A DNA stretch of 24,320 nucleotides from Bacillota bacterium (lineage in GTDB: Bacteria; Bacillota; Clostridia; Tissierellales; Sedimentibacteraceae), in assembly GCA_023416855.1 (NCBI GenBank), contig JAEZGU010000258.1:1-24320 (forward strand). Direction: 5' to 3'. The notes under the pieces were generated by a model, which saw only the letters and a list, made by a program, of their open reading frames with translations, was not told where the DNA came from and searched no databases. This document shows, piece by piece, positions 8,185-15,274 of the stretch (within the stretch, counting starts at the first letter, position 1; every line of letters begins with the position of its first letter). The position numbers and the translations under genes were made by a program.

Positions 8185-9018
8185 ATGAAGGTATCTTTTT
8201 TTGATAGAAGGATATTACATAAATTCTATGGCACTTTAAGTGTGATAAGCGTTATAACGTCTATTCTATTCCTTTTTCTCGAATTAACCGCTAAGTACAA
8301 AACTGTTATAGGTCTAATTGCTTTGGGCATTCTCGTTATTTTATACATTGGGATTTGGATTTATTCCAATGTGCGTGGTAGCATACGGCTGAAAATTAAC
8401 ACCTCAGAGGTTGAGGTGAAATTTGGCGATATCTTTTTGGAGCAGGCAGATTTCAAAGTAATAGCATTCAATGAGTATTTTGATACACTGGTGGATGATA
8501 AGGTTATCGCAAAAACTACTCTGAATGGCATATTTATCAATAAATTCTTTAAAGATAAGGTTGAGGATTTAGATGGTGTTATCTCCGCAGATGCCCATTT
8601 ACGAGAGGTGATAGTCGCAGAAAATTTAACTCGGTCTACTGGAAAGAAGACGAAGTTTAAGCTCGGGACGATATGCATAGTAAATGATTATCTTCTAACA
8701 GCCCTAACCCATTTCGATACTGACAACAGAGCATATCTCGAAATAAATGATTACATTAACTGTTTGTTGAATTTCTGGAGTGAAGTGGATAGAGTTTATG
8801 CAGGTAAGACTGTTGCCTTGCCTGTTTTGGGTTCAGGGATAACTCGGTTTAAGGGATATGAGAACATTTCTGACCAGGAACTGCTCGAGCTCATGATTTG
8901 GACTTTTAAGGTCAGTCGCATAAAGTTCACGTACCCATCCAAAGTAAAGATAGTGGTTTATAAAAATAAAAGCAATAAAACTAACTTGATTAGTCTGAAG
9001 GACTTGGAAACTGCTTGA
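8185..9018 (+). CDS. thsA: Membrane-anchored macro-domain effector of type II-like Thoeris (ThsA)
   Basis: This 277-residue protein starts with two hydrophobic helices (about residues 14-33 and 38-58) followed by a soluble domain. That domain contains VALPVLGSGITRFKG (about 211-225), a macro-domain ligand-loop pattern, and AFNEYFDTLVDDKVI (about 94-108). This is the TM-macro architecture of the type II Thoeris effector, which binds the TIR-made ADP-ribose derivative and is thought to damage the membrane. It is unlike the SIR2-SLOG ThsA of type I. AAGGAGGAG directly precedes the ATG, and it sits between two ThsB genes. Family placement comes from architecture and neighbours. Confidence 0.82.
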   Translation: MKVSFFDRRILHKFYGTLSVISVITSILFLFLELTAKYKTVIGLIALGILVILYIGIWIYSNVRGSIRLKINTSEVEVKFGDIFLEQADFKVIAFNEYFDTLVDDKVIAKTTLNGIFINKFFKDKVEDLDGVISADAHLREVIVAENLTRSTGKKTKFKLGTICIVNDYLLTALTHFDTDNRAYLEINDYINCLLNFWSEVDRVYAGKTVALPVLGSGITRFKGYENISDQELLELMIWTFKVSRIKFTYPSKVKIVVYKNKSNKTNLISLKDLETA

Positions 9019-9324
9019 AATACTCATTTTAGTATGGGTTAATAAACAGTTATGCTATGTTTAGTAATAGCTGTAATAGTGAGTTAATAAAATTAGAGGG
9101 ATTAAAGATAAATTTACTATTCAAAAATCTAAAAATGTGGAAAGACAGTGCAACACTGAGGTTTGACGACTGGCCAGAGAAGTCAAATATGGATATTTTA
9201 CAGTGTATTCTCTGTACATTGAGGATGAGCGCTGTTCATATTAACCAACACCAATAACGATTCTGCTCACAGAAAAAGCCATACAGGAAATAAACTTTAT
9301 GAATTTGAAAGGGGTTCGATAGTT
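9019..9324. other. Intergenic region between thsA and the second thsB
   Basis: This 306-bp stretch has no convincing gene. An open frame at 9057-9257 (66 codons) lacks a clear ribosome site and resembles nothing I know. No hairpin with a T-tract is obvious. The length suggests that the second thsB has its own promoter or was inserted separately from the thsB-thsA pair. Confidence 0.5.
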
Positions 9325-9834
9325 ATGACGTACAGGACAAAAACCTATATTGCAGGAGATTGGACAGGAGATGAGAACGCTATTGCTCAACTGCACAAGT
9401 GGAATGACAGTAAATTTTGGGGGCTTACATTTAATGATGCACACGACCTTACGCAGGCAAATGATGGAAGTCTGAACTGTAGTATTAAATCGTCATTGGC
9501 AACAAGAATGGATATCTCTAAGACATTCGTTCTTATCGTGGGGAATGATACAAAGACACGTCGATCCGGAGAATGCAACTACTGCTCCCATTATAAAGAT
9601 GCTAAATGTAGAAAAGGGTATAGTGTTAGCAACAAAAGCTATATTGAATATGAGTGTGACAAGGCTATTCGTGATGGTTTGAAAATAGTTGTTCTATATA
9701 ATGCAGCTAAAGTTGATAAAACAAAGTGTCTTGATGCAGTAAAAGATGTAGGAACTCATTCTGCGATGCAATATATTGACAATGGTACGCGTTATTGGGA
9801 TTATCAGTCTGTAAAAAAAGCTCTTGAGGCATAA
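9325..9834 (+). CDS. thsB: ThsB-like TIR-domain protein 2 (Thoeris)
   Basis: This 169-residue protein has the same plan as the first ThsB: KTYIAGDWTGDENAIAQL (residues 6-23), TFVLIVGNDT (67-76) and YIEYECDKAIRDGLKIVVLYNA (106-127), with E108/E110 as candidate catalytic residues. It also has a cysteine cluster, C84-x2-C87 and C95, typical of one ThsB subgroup. Thoeris loci often carry several ThsB genes feeding one effector, each widening the range of phages sensed. The two ThsB proteins here are clearly diverged. Ribosome site AAAGGGG lies before the ATG. The gene is 306 nt from thsA, so co-transcription is not assured. Confidence 0.83.
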   Translation: MTYRTKTYIAGDWTGDENAIAQLHKWNDSKFWGLTFNDAHDLTQANDGSLNCSIKSSLATRMDISKTFVLIVGNDTKTRRSGECNYCSHYKDAKCRKGYSVSNKSYIEYECDKAIRDGLKIVVLYNAAKVDKTKCLDAVKDVGTHSAMQYIDNGTRYWDYQSVKKALEA

Positions 9835-10183
9835 GATTCCCATTTGTTTATTGTGGCAATACGTGTGAGATTCAGATAAGGCTAGAACAAGAAGTATAGA
9901 TGCTTAATTAATGATAATAGTAAGGCATTAGAGTATACAGCAGACTATAATTGGTGTTCAACAATAATAGTGTAATCTCTATTGTAAAAATACTTTCATG
10001 ACAAATAATGGTCTTTTTAGAACGGTCTGTTATAACCTAAGAAAACCTAAATATTTTTCATGTAATGGATAAGTTTTATTAGACTGCACAGAACACCTCA
10101 ATAGAGAATATTTACACAAATAGTAAAGTAATTATGACTATAAATTCAAAGCCAGTGAGTTTAAGTCAAAAAGGAGAAAAGTA
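9835..10183. other. 349-bp intergenic region before the two-gene unit
   Basis: No gene is seen. A 9-bp inverted pair, TCTCTATTG (9976-9984) and CAATAGAGA (10099-10107), is separated by 114 nt and may be chance in AT-rich DNA. TTTACA near 10110 followed by AT-rich sequence is a weak promoter candidate for the gene at 10184. No terminator was recognised after the Thoeris genes. Confidence 0.4.
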
Positions 10184-11080
10184 ATGGTAGATATTTTGCT
10201 CGAGTACTCAGATAAAGCAATTGTTGACTATTTTTTAGCAAAATATAATAATGAAAAATCCAAGTTAAGGTATCAAATGACTGTTAATGACTTTATAAGC
10301 ATGGTAAATTTTAAACGAATTTATGATATTCAAAAGGAAGAAATTATTGATTGCTTAGAGTTGTATAAAGATAATGCTGCAAGAGTATGTCATGTCAAAG
10401 AATTTCTGAAGTTCCTGATAACAGATGGTTTACTTAACAGAGATATAATAAATGATGGTAAATTTATTGATAAGCTGTATAATTTCAAACCTATTCAAAA
10501 AGACCCTGGGAGAACTGCAATTAATTATCCAATAAACACCATTATACAAATTGATTACGACATAAAAAAAAATTACAAAAACCCATCAAAGGATAATAAA
10601 CGTGATTATGAAAGACTAATGAAGATAGCCTTACTTTGGGAACTCATTTTTGATGCAGGGTTTAAAGTAGGAGATATAAAAGCATTAAGGACAAAATACT
10701 TACTCAACAAAAATGAATACTTGAAAAGTGGAAAGAAAAATTTTATTGCGGAAATGTATTTTAATGAAGAATCAAACATCGTAAAGAAAATTATTAATGA
10801 TTACTATTATCCTTTACTGGTTGAACTTGATAAAAAGACCACTAGAGACGGTTTTAGTAGCTTTTCATGTCTAGAATACTATAATAATGATGAATTACAG
10901 GTTTATGCTCTATTGGCTCAGGACATCATAGCAGCGCGAAATAAAATTTATATTAAATGTTCCAATTGTGGTACTAAACACAAAATTACATCAAACAACT
11001 GGGTTTTTGTTAAACTTGATAACGAAAATGAAAAATACCTTACTTGTATTAAGTGCAAAGGAAATGAATTAAATGGATAA
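10184..11080 (+). CDS. Recombinase-like protein with C-terminal zinc ribbon, function unknown
   Basis: This 298-residue protein is not recognised as a named family. Residues about 10-90 resemble the helical core-binding domain of tyrosine recombinases (FLAKYNNEKSKLRYQ ... VCHVKEFLKFLITDGLL). Residues about 150-172 (ALLWELIFDAGFKVGDIKAL) look like the start of the catalytic domain. The usual R/H/Y catalytic set is not apparent, so any such domain is probably non-catalytic. A zinc ribbon closes the protein: C259-x2-C262 and C288-x2-C291. Its stop overlaps the start of the DUF3883 gene by 8 nt, implying co-translation and a shared job. AAAGGAG precedes the ATG. The fold reading is an inference from pattern only. 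Confidence 0.55.
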   Translation: MVDILLEYSDKAIVDYFLAKYNNEKSKLRYQMTVNDFISMVNFKRIYDIQKEEIIDCLELYKDNAARVCHVKEFLKFLITDGLLNRDIINDGKFIDKLYNFKPIQKDPGRTAINYPINTIIQIDYDIKKNYKNPSKDNKRDYERLMKIALLWELIFDAGFKVGDIKALRTKYLLNKNEYLKSGKKNFIAEMYFNEESNIVKKIINDYYYPLLVELDKKTTRDGFSSFSCLEYYNNDELQVYALLAQDIIAARNKIYIKCSNCGTKHKITSNNWVFVKLDNENEKYLTCIKCKGNELNG

Positions 11081-11651
11081 GGATACTATTGTCATTAATA
11101 GCGATGAAGCATTAGAAACAATAATTATTAGCCTCAACCCTATGCAAGTGCTCAAGGATGAAAAAATTCTACAGAATAATGAAAATATAGAAGCCAATTA
11201 TGGAAATGCAAGCGGTGATTCAACGGATAACATAGAAGAAAAGGATATAAATTTTTTTGAACATTTATCACAATACCGATCTGAAATAGGCGATATGGGA
11301 GAACAATATGTACTTAATACTGAGAAAGAAAAGCTTAAGAACACAATTTATATCAATAAAATTAAACATATATCTAAGATAGATAATTCTGCAGGGTATG
11401 ATATCCTTTCATATGAGACTGACGGAACTGAAATATATATAGAAGTAAAAACAACTGATAAGAAATATGATACATTTTACATAACGCAAAATGAATTAGC
11501 AAAAGCCAATCTGTTAAAAAGTATAGGAAAAAGGTACTTGATTTATAGAGTATACAACATATTAACAAGTCCAACTTATACAGTAATTGCAGATATAACA
11601 AAAGAATTTGAGTTAGAACCAATTGTTTGGAAGGTAAGTAAGATTGATTAA
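11073..11651 (+). CDS. DUF3883-domain, nuclease-like protein
   Basis: This 192-residue protein has a low-complexity acidic N-terminal half and a C-terminal DUF3883-like domain. GDMGEQYVLNTEKEKL (73-88) is followed by GYDILSYE (108-115) and IYIEVKTT (121-128). D110, E124 and K126 fit a PD-(D/E)XK arrangement. DUF3883 domains recur in anti-phage and restriction-like proteins, where they are predicted nucleases. The start overlaps the preceding gene (ATGGATAA contains both start and stop). With the zinc-ribbon partner it forms a plausible two-gene defence unit in which one protein could recognise DNA and the other cut it. That division of labour is inference. Confidence 0.7.
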   Translation: MDKDTIVINSDEALETIIISLNPMQVLKDEKILQNNENIEANYGNASGDSTDNIEEKDINFFEHLSQYRSEIGDMGEQYVLNTEKEKLKNTIYINKIKHISKIDNSAGYDILSYETDGTEIYIEVKTTDKKYDTFYITQNELAKANLLKSIGKRYLIYRVYNILTSPTYTVIADITKEFELEPIVWKVSKID

Positions 11652-11778
11652 TTCTTTTTTCCTCATACAGTGTACGAATAATTACTGTTAAGTATCTTAA
11701 GTACTAGGCTAATCATGAGAAATTGAAAACTATATTAATAATTTCTATAATGGGTGGACATAAAAGGAGATTGAATTA

Positions 11779-12525
11779 ATGAACACTATAATTTGGGATG
11801 GAGAAATAGATATGGGGTGGGAAGAGTTAACAACTCAAATTTCCTTAATTGCAGACAGATTTATTGTCGAGGCACTTAGATGTTCAAAGTATTCCAATAA
11901 TGTTGAAATCAAAAAACTAATTACTGAAAGTAGCATGAGTAGATTTCATGCTGTTATAAGTGCTATTACTTCTGATTTATCAGATGGATCTTATTATGAA
12001 ATGGAGGATGTAACTGACGACGCTGATGGTGATAGCTTGAAAATGAAATCTTGGATAATGCTGGGGTCTGCAGTCGAATCTTCTCTACAAATATTTTTAT
12101 CAGTATATTTGTCTGATTATAATAAGTCTCATTGGCAGCAGTGGAAGGATTTTTCAGAGGCTGAAACTAAAGATGCTATTTCAGCTACTATAAAATCTCT
12201 TGTTGATACAAACACTATTGAGGCAGCACAGGGTAGATCTATAAGAGAGGCAGTAAAGGACGAAATTAAATTACATACAAAACCACATCTTATTGAACGA
12301 GTTATGCTCGATGAACTTATTTTGTTCTTCGAAAAAAATGAAATCTTTGATAAAGATGACATTGATGAACTCAGAAATATCCAAAGTAATCGTAATTGTA
12401 TACATGCTTATATGGAACGGAGAATAGGAACTTGGATGGATTTGCAATATTCTACTCGATTTTTCTGCTATATGATGGAAAACATGCGCTATAGATTTCC
12501 TAATATAGATAATGTCGAAGAATAG
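11779..12525 (+). CDS. HEPN-like protein, putative abortive-infection type
   Basis: This 248-residue, mostly helical acidic protein has SWIMLGSAVESSLQIFL (about 94-110) and, near the C-terminus, DELRNIQSNRNCIHAYMER (about 210-228). The pair resembles HEPN/DUF4145-like domains, whose R-x(4-6)-H motif cleaves RNA. The spacing here is R-N-C-I-H, one residue shorter than the usual minimum, so activity is doubtful. It stands alone, 127 nt after the DUF3883 gene and 181 nt before the TIR gene, with its own ribosome site AAAGGAG. No antitoxin-like partner is adjacent. A stand-alone defence gene is the best guess. Confidence 0.5.
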   Translation: MNTIIWDGEIDMGWEELTTQISLIADRFIVEALRCSKYSNNVEIKKLITESSMSRFHAVISAITSDLSDGSYYEMEDVTDDADGDSLKMKSWIMLGSAVESSLQIFLSVYLSDYNKSHWQQWKDFSEAETKDAISATIKSLVDTNTIEAAQGRSIREAVKDEIKLHTKPHLIERVMLDELILFFEKNEIFDKDDIDELRNIQSNRNCIHAYMERRIGTWMDLQYSTRFFCYMMENMRYRFPNIDNVEE

Positions 12526-12706
12526 TTTATGTACTCATAACTAACTTCCTAAGAAATTGGAAAGAAGATGTGAATTTTGCATTATAATACTGGGATGTAT
12601 ATGCTTCTCTAAATATGAAATTGTTACAAAAACAATAGAAAGATAAAATCATTATCCATATTTTGTGGATAGTTTGGCTTTATATACTTTTAAGAGGTTA
12701 AGAAGA

Positions 12707-13560
12707 ATGAAAAACGACTTACTAAATTTAATTGAGCAAATTGACGATATAAAAACACATTTCCATATTACTGGTGGGAATGGTATTCCTCGTGTTAATG
12801 CCATTTATGATACTTCTGTTTTTTCTGCTTGGAAGCAAGAGGTTCAACTTGAATTACAAGCTATTTATGATCGTACGCAAGATAAGTTTATATGGAATAC
12901 GTTGGTCAACTTAAATCAAAAGTTTAATGGTTGGAATGATGAAATAGCATTTAATGAACTTTTGGGAAGTTTATATGCAATTCGTAAAAACATTAATAAA
13001 TATTATTGTTATTCTGAAGAAATGTCAGTGGTCAAAGCGAAGGAGAAATTTACTATGTTACAAAAAAGTCCCAAGATATTTATTAGCCATTCTAGCTCTG
13101 ATAAGGACTATGCATCTAAATTGATTGATTTATTAGAAGGTATATAGGGCTGAATGAAAAACATATATTTTGTTCTAGTATTGCTGGTTACGGAATTCCA
13201 TTAGATGAGGATATTTATGACCACTTAAAGAATCAATTTCAAACTCATAACTTACATGTAATTCTTGTATTATCACAGAATTATTATGATAGTGTTGCAT
13301 GTATGAACGAAATGGGTGCTGCATGGATATTGCAAAATAGATACACAACCATCCTTTTGCCAGGATTTGAATTTAAAGAGATTAAAGGAGCAATCAATCC
13401 ACGACAAATAGGTATAAAACTTGATAATGATATAACCGATGTAAAAGAAAAACTTGGTCAATTAAAAGATTGTCTGCTGAGTGAGTTTGGATTGCCTTCT
13501 GTTTCTGACATACGCTGGGAGCAAAAAAGAGATATATTTATCAACTCAATAACTATTTAA
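12707..13560 (+). pseudogene. TIR-domain protein gene split by a 2-nt frameshift
   Basis: The first frame (ATG 12707, GAGG upstream) encodes about 110 residues of N-terminal region, then a TIR start, KIFISHSSSDKDYASKLIDLLEGI, and stops at 13145-13147. The TIR domain continues in another frame from 13143: GLNEKHIFCSS, GYGIPLDEDIY, VILVLSQNYY, ACMNEMGAAW, ending at 13560. The glutamate in CMNEMGAAW fits the catalytic position. Removing one TA from TATATA (13141-13146) restores an uninterrupted protein with LLEGIGLNE across the joint, so a dinucleotide insertion is the likely lesion. It may be a dead gene, a reversible slippage site or a sequencing error. Intact TIR proteins of this type consume NAD+. 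Confidence 0.85.
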
Positions 13561-13610
13561 GGCCTTAAAATAGAATAGAGTAAAAATGCAGATTACAAAG
13601 GGGTAATACA

Positions 13611-14921
13611 ATGGATGGATATACATATATAAAAAAATCTGATGAAAACTTACGAAATGCCATCCATAGAGCATATGGAAAGAAATGCTTTTATTGCGGT
13701 GAGAAAATAAATATGTATCAACTTGAGATTGATCACATTATACCAAGCAGTGATAAAGATGTGCCCAATTCTATTGAATTACAAGCCTATCTAAGAGAGC
13801 TAAAAGATAAAAACTTTATAAAAGATTGTATTGCAAACTATTTACCAAGTTGTGGCCATTGCAATAATCAAAAAAGTAGTCAATTCTTTACAGTTGGAAA
13901 TTTGCGATATTTTCATGAACAAGCACATCGACATGCTGAAGAGGTCATTAGAAAAATGCAACAATTTAAGTATGCTGATGAAAACCCAAAAAATGAAGGG
14001 AAAATTAAAGAATTAAGTGAAGGTAAGGATTATTTATTTGAAAAAACTATATTAGAAAACCCTTATAGTTGTGCTTATGCATATGGATTAGGTGAAGTTA
14101 GAGTAAATGCGTTTTTGCCAGTTAGCATAGAAGAAGAATTATCTTGTCTTATTCTTTTTAAGCAAAATGGCTTGTCTGACTGCATGTTTTCGTTTGACCA
14201 AGATAGTATAAAGTCTTATTTCTTTAATGGTTACAAAACAGAGGTTACAAATAGAAATTTTATATGGTACATGGATAATAATGAGGTTGCAATTAAATTA
14301 CCACATAATAGATTTATTTCTAATTTAAAGACAGCAGAGCAACTTGCTATTATCTTTGATGATTTATATAAAGAATTTGATAAAAGAAAAAGTGCTCTAT
14401 TAAACACTATTGGCGCTACATATTTTGAAGAAGTTGGTAAAGGTGAATTTACAATACTAAGTGTGCCTAAATATATTTGGATAGCTATGGTAGATTTTGC
14501 ACAACAACATGATCATTTTGGAGATACGGAGTGGGATATTTTTCAGCCTTTAAATTTGACTGTTAAAAATCACATAAAGATTTATAAAAATCATTTAAAT
14601 AAAAACAAAGCAGATGTTTTAGTAGAGTTATATGTTAAGGATATGAGTAGTAGTTATGTCGAGATTATCTGGAAACCTGGTCACACTCATTCTTTAAGAA
14701 ATATGGAGGGATTCAACAATGAAATAAAATGGAAGGCTGACTATACTCACGACTGGATATTGAATGATTTTATCCCCTATATTTTTTATATAAATACAAT
14801 TGATAATAAAAATATTTTTCAAAGAGTATACAAAAAGAAAACTTTATTTGAAGAGTTTAAAATTAATTTTAATTATCGTAAGCATGGCATAGAATCACTC
14901 TCTTTAAAAATGAACTCATAA
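13611..14921 (+). CDS. HNH endonuclease-domain protein with a large C-terminal region
   Basis: This 436-residue protein has an N-terminal HNH fold: C26-x2-C29, then the catalytic D41-H42 (LEIDHIIP), N76-x2-P79, C81-x2-C84 and N85-N86-x-K88. The two CxxC pairs hold the structural zinc. The remaining 330 or so residues match no domain I recognise; they contain a stretch near 170-180 (CLILFKQNGLS) and an aromatic C-terminus. HNH nucleases with large companion domains are common in restriction and anti-phage proteins that cut DNA. It begins 50 nt after the broken TIR gene, so the two may once have formed an operon. AAAGGGG lies before the ATG. Confidence 0.75.
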   Translation: MDGYTYIKKSDENLRNAIHRAYGKKCFYCGEKINMYQLEIDHIIPSSDKDVPNSIELQAYLRELKDKNFIKDCIANYLPSCGHCNNQKSSQFFTVGNLRYFHEQAHRHAEEVIRKMQQFKYADENPKNEGKIKELSEGKDYLFEKTILENPYSCAYAYGLGEVRVNAFLPVSIEEELSCLILFKQNGLSDCMFSFDQDSIKSYFFNGYKTEVTNRNFIWYMDNNEVAIKLPHNRFISNLKTAEQLAIIFDDLYKEFDKRKSALLNTIGATYFEEVGKGEFTILSVPKYIWIAMVDFAQQHDHFGDTEWDIFQPLNLTVKNHIKIYKNHLNKNKADVLVELYVKDMSSSYVEIIWKPGHTHSLRNMEGFNNEIKWKADYTHDWILNDFIPYIFYINTIDNKNIFQRVYKKKTLFEEFKINFNYRKHGIESLSLKMNS

Positions 14922-15076
14922 AGTTATATTTTTTTTAAAAACATAATAGGTCTTAAGAATTGTACTCATACCGTGAAATAAAGAGCTTATATATGAATTA
15001 ATTATTCCAAAAGTCCATGTCAAACCAGAGATAGATGTATTCTTTATATTTGATGAATCCAAAAGATATATAAGTA

Positions 15077-15093
15077 TTCAAACTTTATAAAAA
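15077..15093 (+). repeat. Internal sequence resembling the right-end TnsB site
   Basis: TTCAAACTTTATAAAAA matches the outermost right-end site (24172-24188) at 15 of 17 positions in the same orientation. In both places an AACCCC...GGGGTT terminator follows within 5-7 nt. It may be a relic of an older transposon end with its flank, or chance in AT-rich DNA. Confidence 0.4.
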
Positions 15094-15100
15094 TTACATG

Positions 15101-15125
15101 AACCCCAGGAGGGGTTTCCTTTTTG
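15101..15125 (+). terminator. Rho-independent terminator before Gabija
   Basis: AACCCC (15101-15106), loop AGGA and GGGGTT (15111-15116) are followed by TCCTTTTT. It lies 180 nt after the HNH gene and should end upstream transcription. It is nearly the same as the terminator just outside the right end of the element (24194-24216). Confidence 0.8.
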
Positions 15126-15145
15126 GAAGCTAATTAACTTCACAA

Positions 15146-15203
15146 TTACAAAAAATCCCTAAAAAAGAAAGGAATTCATTAGAACATGTCGAAATATTTA
15201 TTG
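15146..15203 (+). repeat. 58-bp leader repeat, copy B (upstream of Gabija)
   Basis: This is the same block as 7486-7543, with only three differences (positions 15180, 15182 and 15186). It follows the terminator at 15101-15125 and precedes gajA by 71 nt. A TATAAT box lies 19 nt after it at 15222-15227, and TTATTG at the end of the repeat could act as the -35 (18-bp spacer). In this copy the repeat may therefore form the upstream part of the gajA promoter. Confidence 0.8.
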
Positions 15204-15227
15204 TTAATAACTCGTGATACATATAAT
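15198..15227 (+). promoter_or_regulatory. Candidate promoter of the Gabija operon
   Basis: TATAAT at 15222-15227 is a consensus -10. A -35 candidate, TTATTG (15198-15203), is the last part of the 58-bp repeat, with an 18-bp spacer. An alternative is TTGTTA at 15201 with a 15-bp spacer. The A-rich block of the repeat would then act as an upstream promoter element. Confidence 0.5.
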
Positions 15228-15274
15228 TTTAATAATACAGTGAATTATGTCTAATGTGGGAATAAAATGGGGAG

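Noticed and set aside
9057..9257. 66-codon open frame between thsA and the second thsB
   Set aside because: No convincing ribosome site, no recognisable protein pattern and no homology I can recall; kept only as part of the intergenic entry.
9976..10107. 9-bp inverted pair spanning 114 nt as an RNA element
   Set aside because: Short, far apart and in AT-rich sequence; no supporting structure or neighbouring signal.
10184..11080. Active tyrosine recombinase or integrase
   Set aside because: The R...HxxR...Y catalytic set is not found and a zinc ribbon occupies the C-terminus, so only a recombinase-like fold is suggested.
13120..13165. Programmed ribosomal frameshift in the TIR gene
   Set aside because: No heptameric slippery sequence and no obvious stimulatory structure; a TA insertion in TATATA explains the break more simply.
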